This document shows, piece after piece, positions 32,463 to 46,399 of a stretch of 64,000 nt of DNA; the first letter of the stretch is position 1; every line of letters begins with the position of its first letter. The notes beneath the pieces are model-generated. The model worked only from the letters and a program-made list of their open reading frames with translations, made no database searches and had not been told where the DNA came from. Location of the stretch: the NCBI GenBank assembly GCA_947034895.1, contig OX344764.1:43381348-43445347 (forward strand), in the 5' to 3' direction. Source of the DNA: Rhytidiadelphus loreus (Eukaryota; Streptophyta; Bryopsida; Hypnales; Hylocomiaceae). Both the position numbers and the translations under genes were made by a program.

Positions 32463-33700
32463 CTTTAGGACACTTACCCATTTTCAGTGTAAACTGATAG
32501 TAAAAAGTTATTTTGTAATTCTTTCATGTCATGTCCATATTAGGAAATCTTGGAGCCATGTTAGAAAATGTTTTGACTGCATTAGGTGGTTAGATGACCA
32601 TCATAGAAACACTTTTCTGCTGATTTGGAGTAGTCTACAGACTCTTTAAAGCCAACTGCACAGCAGACTTCAAAAATTCATAAAAAATTCATTTTTTGTC
32701 CAAAAAATAAAAATTTCACTTGTTCTCTGCATTCCTCATGTTTATCTTCATAGAGAATTTTTTTTAATTTTTTTCAAAAATGTGAACATGGCAAACCAGC
32801 CATTTTGCCTGTCATAGGCTGGTTTACCTTAGTTGGAAAAATGTAGGGACATTTCATATCTTTGAACTATGTACTAAACACTAAATAAATAAATAAAAAT
32901 TAACCTTACGAGGACATTAGAACCCACACAAGCATTTTGGAAGTCAAACTTCAAGTTATCACATAGTTTTGAATTTCAAATCTTTTTAAGTGAATGTAAG
33001 CTATTGTAATTTCAGAAATTTGCTCTCAAATACTAATTTTTTGAAGAATGTGAAATATGTAATTTGTGTAACACTTTGAACATAATAGCACCTTAAAAAG
33101 CCAAAGTACACTACTTCTGAATTTTTTCTATTCTATTTTAATTGGTGTGAGTTCAAGAAATTGTCCAATTGTACCATGATGTTTTTCATTATTATTTGTA
33201 GTTTTTTCCTAAAGGACTTGTGCAATTTTCAATAATTAAGTAATTGTTAGGTTTTCTTCAAAGTAATCTATTTTCTAAATAATATAAAATTTAGTTTGAT
33301 GATTTGAATAATGAAAAAATAAGTATAAACTTAAGAGGTATATTACTGCATCTCAAAAATATCACATTTTTGGAAACTATGTTTCAATGTAGAAATCTAA
33401 TGAAGTTTGACAAAGCACAACCATTCAATGTCTTTCGGGGATTAACTTCTAAAAGACCATTGTCCCTTCAGAGGACAAATGGGATTTTGGGCAAGTACCT
33501 ACAAGTTGAATTTATGTCATGACTTTTTTAAACTTCTTTTGGAGATAGAGAAACTGATTAGCTTCATAAGAATATTATTATTTTTTCAATCAATGCCTAG
33601 AAATAAAAGTTACGTCCAAATAAGCTCAAACCAAGGGAGAGGAATAGCAAAAAAGAAAATTGAATTGAATTGAAATTTTCATAGATATATTTCTATCTAC
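32463..33700. other. AT-rich spacer
   Basis: No gene. Around 32815-32832 a phrase GCCTGTCATAGGCTGGTTTACCTTA matches the right end of the small MITE at 54712-54871, suggesting a fragment of that family. Confidence 0.45.
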
Positions 33701-33709
33701 ATGTAAAGC

Positions 33710-34360
33710 TTTGATTCAATCCATTTGGATTTTTTACGAGAAAATGATGGACAACCTTGTTTTTTGGGCAATTAGAGCATTTTACGGAAAAAATAACTTG
33801 CAAGATTCACTTTTTAATGTGATTTTTATAATCCCCCCCCCCCCAAAGTTCCCTATGATTGAGCTTGTTTCCTAGAACAATTTCACCTTTGGAATTAGGG
33901 CATTTTAATTCCAGTTTAGAGATATTTATAATTTAGATTTTCCTTCTATCTTGTACCTACATCTACTTAATAATTTTTTCTTAAATAAAAATTAAGTTTA
34001 AATTTTTATTTATTTTTGGTCCTAGGGACTCAACTCAATTCCCCACAACAAAGATTTAAAGCTCAAAACTCTGGAGTGCAAAAAAATAAATTTAAGAAGC
34101 CACAATGTCAAACAATCTAATCCTGCAATGTATAGAAACACTTGTTATTTTAATTTTAAATGAAGATATCTTGCAATCTCTATAATCAAAAAAGTTTGAA
34201 AATTTTTCTACACATTCTCATACTAGTTAGGTGTAAGATGCTATAGTTAGATGTGCAAAAAAAATAATTTTCAAAAGCTTTTACTCTTTGTTATAGAAAT
34301 GACAGATTTGAGTGTTTTTTGGCAAAAAAAGGTCTTCATCCTTTAGGGGTTAAGGAGTGT
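33710..34360 (+). repeat. Diverged dispersed repeat, copy 1
   Basis: Colinear with 45715-46395: shared CCATTTGGATT, TAGAACAAT-TCACCTTTGGAATTA, ATTCCA, TTTTCCTTC and, at the end, AAAAAGG followed by GAGGGGTTAG- or TAGGGGTTAAG-type words. A poly-C run (33831-33844) interrupts it. No coding potential. Confidence 0.55.
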
Positions 34361-35399
34361 AGGAATTCTACATGTCAAAATATTAGGTTGAGAATTTAGA
34401 ATTATGAGGTTTAGAACTTAGAATGTCAAAAGTGAACATCAATTTAAGTTTCACTTCATAACAATAAAAACAATTGAAGTTTCACCTTCATAACAATAAA
34501 AACAATTGAGGTTTCACTTCATAACATTCTATTAGAACAATTTTAATAAATTGGATCATTTTAAACAAATTCTCATTCTACTTACAAAGAAATCTTCTAG
34601 AACTCTTACTTGTAATCAAAATTTCTTGTCACTAAGAAGTTTGATTAAATTATTAAAAACTAAAAAATTGTTCCTTTCACTTTGAATATTTGTTTTATAT
34701 GAAGATATCACTTGAACTTGAACTTGAACAATTTTGAAATGTGTTTGGAAAATCATATGTCTTAGATACTTTCGGCAATATCTAAATTGTATGAATGTTT
34801 ATGAAAACCATTGTAGAACTTAGATTCATCTAAAATAATTTTTATCTTAGGACAAAAACTTGTAGAATCCCGTGTTGGGCATGAGCACTTGGAAGAAAGT
34901 GAAAGTAAAGGAGAGAAATGTTTTGAAAGGTCTTTGACATTAAATTTCAAAGTGCACCATTACAATTTCTTCAAGATTCTTATTCTTCTAATAAATTTTC
35001 AAATATAAAAAGAGTTTAGACAATTACTTCATCTTCTGATTGTTTGAAGGTCTTCATATTAATTGAAATGCGATGGATAAGTTTGGAATTGAAAAAATTT
35101 AGGAGTACATTTCTTCAAGTTTGACTGGATGCTTTGCTAGATATTTGTGATGGAAACAAGTGTTTTGCACCTTCTATGGCTTTATTATTTGACTTCAAGG
35201 CTTCTTAACTTAAATTTATTGAGCTATATAGTTTTGAGGTTTACATGTTCATGGTGGGGATTTTAGAAGACATCATAAGGTTATAATTTTAAATACTTTT
35301 GGAATTGGAATGCAAAAAATTACTAGGTACATTCTTTTAGTCAAATTTTAGAGTGATCATGGAAAAGTATTTGTTTTTATGAAATGTTTTTAATTTTAA

Positions 35400-36810
35400 T
35401 TTCATTAGACCTTAAAGGACCATCATGCATTTTTTGGCAACATCGAACTTTTGGACAGGTATCATGTGCGACTAGAGATTTTCATATTTTAGGTTGAAAT
35501 TTAAATAGAAGATGGTAACAAGGAATATCTTTCATATGCACTAAATTTCATAACATTTGGAAATATGAGTCAAAAGTTATGGCCTAATATGTTACTTTTT
35601 TCTTTAGCTGGGCAGCCTAAGAAGATTAAAAAAATAACTTTTTTCATGACTTCAAATTTGAAATTGACTCTTTAGAGTTGTATATTTGCAAAAAGCTTTT
35701 TAATCATTCCATTTTGATCAATGAGTCGAATGTTTTGAGGAGTTTTAGTTTGCATGCAATATTCATTGGAAAAAATAAAATTATAGGATGTAGATTGTTT
35801 ATTAGAACATTGCAACCATTGGGCTTGGCATTTTTGAATTCCATAATCAAATTTTGAACATTTTTGTATTCAGAATTATCCTCTACTTCTTTCTACTTAC
35901 TACTTTTTTTTTATATGTTGTACGATTCCAAATGATGTGAATTTTTTTGAGCATCTAGTCAACTTGTTTAGGAAAAGGAATCCAAAGAAGCACAACCATT
36001 TGGGACGTTTTTTCATAGAAAAGTGAGCTTGTGAAGCGTCGTTGCCTATTTTTTGTAGGGCCCCAAAAAATGATTTCATTGAATTTGAATGCTTATATCT
36101 TGCAATCTATGCAATGGAAGTTTTTGAAAAAATTTCTACATATTTTTCAGTTAGTGTATGACAAGATCCTACAATTACTAGTGTCGAGAAATCTTTTTTT
36201 TTTCTAAAAGTTGGTACTTGTATTAAAATGATAGTTTTGGAGCGATTTTGGTAAAAATATATTCAAGGAACTTGAAGGGTTAACCCCTAAATGTCCAAAC
36301 ATTGTTTTTTGGCAACGTAGCGATTTTGGGCAGCTCACTACAGACGAAGGTTTTATTTTTTTTGTTTGAAAATATCACACAATATGGGGACAAGAAGTAG
36401 CTTTAAAGCCCAATAATTTTCATAGCTTTTGACTACATGGTTCAAAAGTTATTGCATGATATGTAATTTTTGATGTTCGCCGCACAGCCCAGGCAGAAAA
36501 AAAAACTTCTTTGAAAATCACTTTTAAAAAAAATTAAAATTCGAAATTGATTCTCTAGATTTTTATATATGTGGACATATGGTAAGCTTTGAATCATTCC
36601 ATTTTGATTAATGAGATGAAAGTTATGAGGAATTTTAGTTTGGATTAGTTTGTAGATAGTTATGGAATCTCTACTCTAAAATAAACTTTGAAGCCCTTTA
36701 TTTAACTCTATTTTAAATATTTTTGGAACAAAATAAAAATATTAGGTGTTTATTGTTTATTAAAACATTACAAACATTGGGATTGGCATTTTTCAATTCT
36801 ATAAATAAGT
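35400..36810 (+). repeat. Diverged direct duplication, about 0.45 kb units 0.9 kb apart
   Basis: 35605-35870 and 36490-36810 share CATTCCATTTTGAT-AATGAG, GAG(G)AGTTTTAGTTTG, TAGATTGTTTATTA-AACATT and TTGG-ATTTTT blocks in the same order. Preceding blocks (35450-35600 and 36340-36480) also correspond. Non-coding. Confidence 0.5.
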
Positions 36811-36829
36811 CTGAGATGTTGCTCAAACC

Positions 36830-38660
36830 CCTCGCTCCCATCTACCACCTACGTAGCGCGCGCCTGTGCCGGGGTATTACCCCCTTTACCCCAGCATAAA
36901 CGATATGAAGTTCCCAGTGAGTGACGGTCGTCCGGAAGAATGCCTTGTCGCGAAGAGCGCCGGCGATGTCGTATTAGTTGTAGAGGTCTAGGGAGGCTTG
37001 ATCGAGTGCCCGAAAAATATGGTGAGGCTTGGTCCAAGCTTCTCATGTAGCTATGGATTCCTCCGAAGGTGAATTCTAATCTTCGACGACGTCGGAAGAT
37101 CCAACACATGGGAGTGGCGAATTTTATGGTTTTAAGGTTTAGGCCACAGGATCTTTGGATTGCTTGGTCAGTTTTTGCTGGGGAAGGCGTCGCTGCGAAG
37201 GTGTCGTCGAAGCATCGAAACGTGGGCTCTGTCGGCACAGGGACCTGTAAAGCCTTAAATCTTGGTCCTGCAACTTTCGCACTTTGCGGCGACTCTTCTT
37301 GCACACCCCTGGCACGCGCATTTGGAGTTCTTACCGTGACTTTTTTCAACTGAAGCTTTTGTTCGACTGGAGTTGCAAACCAGCCCTTGAGCTCTCATCA
37401 CTGCACTGCTGCAGAAACTCAATCATGCAACTCTATGTACTTAGTCGCCCGTATGGTACATTACATCTGGTTGTTTTCCAGCTGAGTGTTGCTTCAATTT
37501 TCCTGTTTTGGGTGAACTCGTTTTCGGCACTAGCAATTTGCGAGTGAATGCAATTTAATGGAATATGTAGTAAGCGTTTGCGTCGAAGGAGGGATTCTCA
37601 CTGTGGACAATGTTCTAGGAGGAATTTTGGAGGCTGTTGTGTTGTGAAAGCGTTCATTACATGACGTGCAAGAACTGTTGTTCCAGCAGAGGATGGCGAT
37701 GGCTTCGGCGCGTGTTCCAATTGTCGATAGTGGTTGTTGCGGTGGTTGTGGGCTTGGAGGGAACAATTGCGCAAGATTGCATTAAAACGTACCTTCACTG
37801 CCAGATTTTCGTTCATGTTGTAAGCAAGTTGGTTCCCTTCTTGTGGCTCTGACTGTTCGTTCGTCCCTTGTCTCGTTGAGTACGTATCCACATAATCGTC
37901 CATTGTAAAATTGCAAAAATCTTTCTTGTATGACCACCTTTTACTCTCTTACCAAGTGAGTAATTATGAGTAATGGATTTGTGGTGAAAAGGAAGCACTT
38001 ACTTGGCCAATTCTCATCAGTGCATGCATCTTTAATCACAAGAAATACGTGATTCTAGACCCATCTTTTCATTCGTGCCGTTTCCAGGTCTGCCAGCAGT
38101 TTTAGACGACAGGAAACCTTCTCCCCCTCCAAAACCACGAGATCTGCAGCCCGTGATCCACCTAACGCCCTGAGACAACTATACTACAGCCCTCCTGTAA
38201 ACCTTTGTCGCGGGTGCACTAGTCTCTCCCACGAGTCTCACTTCGTCTCCTCTTTCGGCAAACCCACCAACTGCAAGATCTGATCCACGCGCCAGTGTTG
38301 CATTTGGACTCTTTGTATGCTTTGGTGTTCTCGCCATGACACTACAGTACCATGCTACGTGAAAAAAGGAATAGGCTCAACTAAATCACAGATTCTGCAA
38401 GCTCTAATCTACAGCGACCAATTCTTGGAACAACTAATTCAGATGCCGGAATACTTAGCCGTAGACAACAATGCCAGCTAATAGTCTGAAGTCGCAGATT
38501 CTGCAAATGTGGCGCATCCGAGCAAATGAATGCGGGTTCCTAAACATACTCCCTGAACGAACAAGCTACATCAGACATTGAATAAACGTTCATCATCGAT
38601 CTGGATCGGGTTGTTTCTCTTCACCCTCAACTATCTTTAAGAGACGCTTCGCATGAATTC
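36830..38660. other. GC-richer island with no recognised gene
   Basis: Base composition and CpG content rise sharply (GCGCGCGCC, GACGACGTCGG words), unlike the repeats around it. The longest frame is 36849-37349 on the minus strand (166 residues, basic, no domain). Another is 37069-37353 on the plus strand. It could hold the remains or the first exon of a host gene, but codon patterns do not decide the strand. I leave it as a candidate gene relic. Confidence 0.35.
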
Positions 38661-41600
38661 AATAGATTTCGAATTTGAAACTTCCACGCTGGAAAATCAG
38701 ATCCACCAATACGTTCGATACCATGCAGATCACGATCAGAAACCTAATTGAAGTTAGATCTGGAGATTGTAGAAAATTTTCTCAGATAGAAGAGCACTTT
38801 GCTTGTATATATCCAGGGATGTATAATCAGATCAAAATCTCTAATAGAAGGCCTGCAAGGTGCAAAGAAAGCTAGTGTCGCATAATTAATGAGACGTATT
38901 CGAATCCAGGAAAAGAATTAGACGCTTGCTTTCAAGGCCGCCGTGCAGGGGAGAGAAAAAGAGAAATAAAACGTTGAGTGAGAAACATGCAGTGGAGGAA
39001 TTAAGAGAGCCTTGAAAATAGGCATCAGAAAAACTGGATGACAAAGACATAGTAGAAAAATGACAAAGAGTACTAAGATTCACAAGTACGCAACAGCACA
39101 GGTACGTATTGAGGCCCATGACCTTTTGTTATCTCAACATTCTAATCAACAAACATCAACACTAATTTACAGTTCCATATGACAAGTACAAAACCTTTAT
39201 TCTCCAACAGCAATTGTAAGACACAACGCTTAGCAAGTCTATAAGAAACTCATTACAACAACTCTCTCTCTCTCTCTTCTCATGAAGACGAGTATCTGAA
39301 AGTAATAGATTAGCAAAGCAAATTTTTGATGGACAAATGTCCTTTGGCAATATATTCAAAATAAGAGACCAAGGATGACTTCAGTTTTGTGATGTAGCGA
39401 AAAATGTTAACCCAATCATCTTGAATTTCAAAGAAGCTATATACAATCAATCATAATAATCAATCATAATGATTTCTTACCTTGCTGGAGAAATATAAAA
39501 TAAATTGTTTTCAAACACCTTCTTTCACCCCTACACGACTAACACCATTTTTTTGTGAAAATCCACTAAAAATTGCTTCTATTGCTACATTCATCAAAAT
39601 TTTCAACAAAATGTTTAAAAAAAATCTAACTACAGGATCTTGTAAAATACTTATAGAAGAAGAAATGTTATAAATTTTGTGACATTTGATGGTAGAGATT
39701 GAAAGATATAAGCCTTTTAAGGGAAAGTTTTTGTGTTTTTTTCACTGTACAAAAAAAATTTCAAATGCCTTTAACCATTGATTGTGGCAAAAAAATTCAC
39801 TATGGATTTTGAATTTAAAAAAATACCATACTCTACATGATGTTATTTATGTCTCCAAAATAATTAGAGCCAAAAAAAAGATGTGGAGCACATCCAAAAA
39901 AATCTTGCAATGTAATAATGTCCAAAAGTTTACAATGCACAACATAATTTTAGGAGCACATTTGCCACCACATAATTTTGAAACTTGGAAATCTGAACAA
40001 TGGATTGAAAGATATACTAATCTTTTACAAGGCCCCAAAAAAAGTTTGGAATTTGAAAAAAAAAATCCTCTATTTCTTATAGAATTTAGAAGGACTATAT
40101 AAATAATAATTATATAGGCTAAGGCTTTGGACAAGCTTTGGAAAATGAATTCATCTACGTTCCTAGTTTGTTCCCAATTTATTCTTGCCCTATTCCCCTC
40201 TCTTGGAAAATCTAAGCTTGACCTCCTTCATCCAACTTCCTTATGGTAGAAAAGCTTAAACATGCTATGGTCTTGAAATTCAAGGGACATTTGACATGCC
40301 TAGGGTCCCAACCCTTCACTCACTGGTCTCAACCTTTACTTCACTGCCTACCCCATCCTTTGTCCTTTTGACTAGCATAGACTGTGCATTTTCCCCTAGC
40401 CTCGGTCAACCAAATATTGGCAGCCTAGCTTGCCCTTCAAGTTGAATTTTGCCTAAAAAATTCCATAATTTCTTCACATAGCATCAGATTGAAAGAAAAA
40501 TTAAATATTTACAAAGTTCTTACAAAACTACACGTCTTCAAAAAGTTTCAAAAAAATCAAGTACAAATTTAGCTCAAATCTACCTATATAGAAAAAAATT
40601 ATAAAAATCATTCATCTTATTAGGACAAATTGAAGGCTATATGATTTTTAATTTTTTTTTACTAGTGATGCAAGTGGATGAGAGCATTGACTATCAATGA
40701 AATGTTAAAATCCTAATTGTCTAATGAGTACTACATAATACTAATGCTATTTCAAAAAGTAACCATTGATCATGAATAAAGAATATTTTTAGGGGATATT
40801 TTAGAAGTGAAGCATTATTTGTAAAATTTAATGTCTCTCTCAATTCGGAGGGTATTTAAAGTGGGATATTATTCAAATATATATAATTTTAAGGTTCCCC
40901 TATGATTTGCCAATTTTTTAGATTTAGACAAATTAGCTTCATCTATGTTTATTTAATTATATTTGGTGAAGGATTCAATTTATTGCTATCTTATATTAGT
41001 TTTAAGTATTAGTATTACATTCATTTCAAAAACAAATGAATATTGAAAGTGTAGGGCATAGTTAATATCTCTCTTGAAATTTTTTTCCCAAAAGATATAG
41101 TTTGGTAGATGTTAAATACATGGAATTCTTGCCAACATTCTTTTTTTCCTATAATTTTTTATTTATTTAAAAAATAATAATTTCCATAAAATTTTGGCAT
41201 CTATTTTTAGAATAGTATTTTGCCAACCATGTCAAACAACTATAGTATCAATTATATATTGAATGAAATAAGAACTAAATTCATATTCCAATTTACAAAA
41301 TCAACATTCCTTCTCAATCTTTATTAACATACAACATGAACCTTCCAATCTTTGGATTTCATTGTGTACATTGTCAATAGAGCATCATATAAAACATTGG
41401 CATTAATGGAGCATGCCAAAAATATGCCATGCATTAGTGATTTCACTAGTTTGCAACAAATTTCAAGTGAAGCAATTCCTTTTATTACAACAAACCACTT
41501 GTCATTTGTCATGATACCATGACCAATATAACCCACTCCACTTGCCAAATTGCATATATACCATAACATGTACAAAAAGTTTTGCTTCCCAAAAATTAAT

Positions 41601-41940
41601 GATCATTTGGACTTCATTAAAGAATAAAGACTTTAGAAAATTAGCACTTTAATAGTTTAATTATAACTATAAGTGCTTGATCTAAAGAAGTAAAGTGATA
41701 AATTAGTAAAGATATTTAATTTTTTTAATATTAATAAATAATGGTAATTCCATCAACTTATCTATATCATTGATTCATATACTAGAGCACTTCACCTTCT
41801 TTCTATTGATATATTCATTTGCATGATTTTCTTAAAGCATATTTTCTTCAATGAATGTTAATTCGATGAAGTACATACACTAAATTTTTCACAATATACA
41901 CCATCCAAATAATAGAAGGTTTTGTGTTTGGTAATTAACA
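38661..41940. other. AT-rich spacer with a CT microsatellite
   Basis: No gene. (CT)n lies at about 39262-39278. An inverse copy of the dispersed repeat family (CAAGATCCTGTAG, then TATATCTTTCAATCTCTACC on the minus strand) lies at about 39560-39730. Confidence 0.45.
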
Positions 41941-42339
41941 ACCAACGACGCTAGTTTGTGAGCCTAAAAGTATGAGCTTAGGAGTCGTGAGTGTACGTTT
42001 TGTGAGCCCAGAGCATGAACTGAAAAAAACTTGAAATTTTTGAGGCCAACAAAGTAAAAATGAAGACATTTCAAAATTTTGATTTTGATTTTCATCCCTA
42101 TGACCGTGAACCTATGACCATGGGGCCTTGCCAGCATGTGCACCGCATTTGGCTTGGCACGTTGACAAAAAACAACTTTAATCCACCTCGAGACCCATTT
42201 TTGCTCTTCTTGTGAAAATGTTTGTTCATAATCAAGCTTTTGAAGAAATTCCAAGGAAAAACAAATATTTTGGACAATTGATGGAGGGCTCATGTAGTAA
42301 ATACCATCTTGTAAAAACAAGGAAAACTTTAATATGTCT

Positions 42340-43698
42340 TATCTCCTAAACCCCCAAAGGAAGTTCTCAGTGCCCTAGAGTTTTTTGGGAGAATAATGGA
42401 GCTCTGACACATTCACACATTCAAAGAAAATTTGAAAACTAAAAAAAAAAAAAGTGTATTTAGAGTCCCCTACCCCAAAATCTACAAGAGGATTCTTGAG
42501 ATGGTGAAGTCATGGAAACAAACAAACAATAGATTTTATTTTATTTTTAAAGTTTTTAAAGTACAAAATTCCAGACTCTATAAAGGGTCTTTCGGTAATG
42601 AAATGGAGTTTCAAGGGGTTACAAAATTGTGATAAAGGAAAAATAAATAAAAGTAAAATCTTTTAATTATTCTTTTTTTTAAGTCCCAAACCCAAAAACT
42701 TGCAAGGAATTTCTTGATACTGAAAGGGATATCTTAAAGTGATTAAGTTGTAGAAAAAATAAATATAAAAATATAAAAAATTGTTTTTTTTAGTCTAATT
42801 TTTTTTGAGAGTCCAAACATTTCAACCCCACAAGAGGTCTCTTTGTATCAAAAAAGTTTTTTGGGGGTGACAAAGTCCTGAAAAAGAAGCTTAAGAAAAA
42901 AAAATTGATTTTTATTTTAAATTTTTATTTTTTAAAAATGAAAGTCTCAAACCCCAAACCTCACCAAGGGTCTCTATACCAAGAGGGTTTTTTTGAGGTG
43001 ACAAAGTTACAATTAAAAAAAATTAAAAAAAAAAATTAAAAAAAAATTAAAGTTGAAAGTCTCAAACCTCCAAATCCAACCATGGGGGCTCTTTGTACCG
43101 AGAGGTTTTTTTGAAGTGACAAAGTTGCCCAAACAAATTGAAAAAAAACAAAAACTTAGTTGAAAAATTCAAATTCCAAACCTTGCCAATGATATCTCTA
43201 TACTGAGAAGGATTGGGGAGGTGATGAAGTCGCAAAAAAATTGAATAATTTTCAATAATTTAAAAAAATCTTTTTTTTTATTATTTTCCCCTAAGATTTC
43301 CAATCCCAAACTCTACAAGGGGTTTCTCGGTACCGAGAGACTCTTGACAAGATTTGAGGTTTGGGACTTTTAACCCAAAATGAGTTTTTTTGGATTTAAA
43401 TTTTTGTCGCGATTGTATTACCCCCCAAAATCCCTCTCGGTACAGAGAGACCCCTAATAGAGTTTGGGATTTGGGACTTCCAACCAAAATTAAAAAATAA
43501 AAATAAAAATTAATTTAATTTTTTTCAAAATTCAACTTTGTCACTCCAGAAAAACCCTCTCGGTACAGAAAGACACCTTGTGGGGTTTAGAGTTTGGGAC
43601 TTTTACCAAAAACAAAACAAAACAAAAATAACTTTTTTTTAATTTTTTAATTTTTTTTTACTTTAGGGAGTTTGGGACTTTCAACAACAAGAAAAATA

Positions 43699-43744
<46 letters not shown>

Positions 43745-44230
43745 TAATTTGAGAGTCCCAAACCCTTACACACAAAAAGGATATCTCAATACTGAAAGGA
43801 GTATTGGAAGTGCCAAAGTCACAAGTTTAAATTCTTTTTTGAGAGTATCAAATCTGAAAGCCTCTGATAGTTCCTTTGGTACAAAGACAATTTTTATTTT
43901 ATTTTATTTTATTTTATTTTTAAAAAATCTTTTGAGACCCAAACTTTGAAATCCCTGAGGGACCTTTTGGTACCAAGAGGGTTATCTAGATATGACAAAG
44001 TCATGGAAAAAAAATTTGAAAAAAATAAAAATATTTTGAGAGCCTCAAACCCAAGGGACTACTAGATATCAAGAGGGGTTTCTTAGAGGGTGATGGAGTT
44101 GTGAAATAATAATACTAATAGTATTAATAAAAATAATAGATTTTTCTTAAAAAGAATTTTGAATTTTTTTGAGGGTTCCAAATTCCTAACCTTTTAAAGG
44201 ACCTCTTGATATATATGATATTCCTTGTTG
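42340..44230. repeat. Array of about 12 diverged 100-130 bp modules with an internal inversion
   Basis: Each module has the order AGTCCCAAAC-CC, a CAAGGGGTCTCTCGGTACCGAGAG-like centre (often palindromic), then GGTGACAAAGTCG, and modules are separated by A/T tracts. Plus-oriented units start near 42457, 42683, 42818, 42940, 43058, 43165, 43295, 43752, 43838, 43932, 44038 and 44168. Units near 43430-43480 and 43555-43600 are inverted, with a partial near 43665. Short ORFs here are accidental. Confidence 0.7.
43699..43744. repeat. (ATT)n microsatellite
   Basis: About 15 trinucleotide units between two modules of the array. A (TTTTA)n tract follows at about 43887-43921. Confidence 0.9.
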
Positions 44231-44360
44231 TATTTTATTTTTATTGATGCCTAAGAGTAAAAGTTATGCTACAACAAGTTTAGAATGGAAGAGACCAAAT
44301 AATTAAAAAAATATACAAAAATTTAAAATATTTTTTTTCATAATTTTCCCATAGATTTTA

Positions 44361-45693
44361 CTCCCTCTATCCCAAAATGATCTTCCTATTCGACAAAATT
44401 TTCTAGATTAAATGCCACATTTAACAACTTCTGAACTTTGAAAAGTCCAAAATTAGTAGTGGTCATCGGAAGAAAAAGAACTGGTCATCAAGAGATAATA
44501 CAAAACATCTGGAGATCTAGGCAAAACATTGGGAGATCTAAGGCAGAAGGCTCAATAATGGTGCATGTAAAGAAATGTAGGCCTGTTTGGAGAAGCCAAT
44601 GAAATTAAACGTATGTAAAAAAAAATTAAAGAAGAGGAGCTGTTAATCCATTTTTTTTTCAAAAAATTTGTTGTAAAAATATAATTTTGGTGATTTTTAT
44701 AAGGCAAAAGTGCGTCAGTCGCTCATTACATACATAGACTGCAGCTGTAAAGAATATAAAAATGCCAGTAAATGGATCAAATGACAACTTAAAGTGTTCA
44801 TGGCACTCTCTAAATCATGCAAAATATATCTTAATTTAGTTTAGTTCCAATTTACAGTTAAAAATTACTGCATCTCATTAACTACACTTCCAGTATGAGG
44901 TATATCATTCATTCATTCATTACTAAATACTATACAATACAATCACCTTTTCCATCCTAAAATTATTCTAGAATGAAGCACTTTGAATGGTGGTTCTCAA
45001 CATAAAAAGTCTACATTACACAAAACTGCTTTTGCACGATTTTCACAACATTTGTAAGGGTGACTATAAATGATTGAGCAATTTTGTAGCCCCCTCCTAT
45101 ATACAAACATTGGGGGATCCTCCAATGTTATTATCCGGAGATTTCTAGATGTTTTGTCCAGAATTCATTGAATAGTCCAGAAGTAGTTAAATGTGGTATT
45201 TAAGGCTAAAAATAACATTTAAAAAACCTATTTCACATTGTAGATAGAATTCGATGCACTCCTAGTATTCTAAAAACTTTGAATTTCAAACCCTTATTCA
45301 AAGTGTAGTTTTGGAATATTGGAAAGTGGAATTTGGGGCCGAGGCATTTTCAAGGAGCATTAGTGGATACTTAAATTTTGAGTGTGAGATCATCATTTTG
45401 TGGGTATTTAGTATGGGCCCAAGCCCATGTGTGCCTCCCAAAGCTTCATTTCCTTCAATTGTGCAACACTCAAAGAGATGCAAAAAATAAGAATTAATAG
45501 TGTTGATTGACCCTTTTGGTCATTTCATTTGTCTTCTAATTGATGATTACATGGATGGAGGGAGAACTATTGCTTAGAATTGTTTTGTTGCTTAGAGTTG
45601 TTTTGCTATTCCCAAATAGCAATTAAAATTTTAATTTGACCAATTTGCAATGTTACAAAGTGCAATAGGAAGATCATTTTGGGACAGAGGGAG
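44361..45693. mobile_element. Stowaway/mariner-like TIR element (1.33 kb), no transposase
   Basis: Left end CTCCCTCTATCCCAAAATGA (continuing TCTTCCTATT) and right end are inverted copies with about 29 of 30 matches, flanked by TA on each side. This is the end and target-site type of Stowaway MITEs. Further inside, AAATGCCACATTTAA and the complement of TTAAATGTGGTATTT also pair. The element is long for a MITE, and 45215-45640 looks like a later insertion. No transposase frame. Confidence 0.8.
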
Positions 45694-45714
45694 TATGTTT
45701 TTTTCATACAAATT

Positions 45715-46395
45715 TTTTTTTATTCATTCCATTTGGATTAGTAATGCAAAAGTTATAGATCTTGTTTTGTGGGCAATCATAGAAACCTCTTGAAAAAAAT
45801 AACATGTTGAATTCATTTTTGAACTCAATTTTCACAACTTTCAAAAAGAAATTTTACAAGGTTAATTGGTTAAGTTTTAAAAAATGCTTACTAGAACAAT
45901 CTCACCTTTGGAATTAATGTATTTCAATTCCATTATAAAGCTATTGACAATTTAGTTTTTCCTTCAATCTCATACCTAATTCTACTAAACCATTTTCGTA
46001 AAGAATAAAAATCATGTATTTTGTTAGATTCATTTTTCCTAAAGTTTAAACTTTGATCTTCAACATAAAATATAATATCATTCAAAACTTGTATAATTAT
46101 ATTGGATTAAAATTGTAAGGTGAGAAGATTCGAAATCAAATAATCTAGTCATGAAAACTGAAAAAGTGCTCCAAAACTTGTTTCCTTCACTTTAAATGTA
46201 AATATCTTAGAATTCACATGGTGAAAATTTCCAAAAAATGTCCCACACAATCTCATATTAGTCTTGTACAAGATCTTACACTTAAATATACAAAAGAAAA
46301 AAAAAGCAATTTGTAAAGATTTTTGCTCTTCAGACAATAAAAATGGTATGGTAGTTTTGAATGATTATTGATGATAAAAAGGCCTTGAGGGGTTA
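45715..46395 (+). repeat. Diverged dispersed repeat, copy 2
   Basis: Colinear with 33710-34360 as described there. It contains the recurrent phrase AAATATCTTAGAATTCACATGG and CTCATATTAGTCTTGTACAAGATC, whose variants also occur near 34150, 36100 and 57460. Confidence 0.55.
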
Positions 46396-46399
46396 GCCT

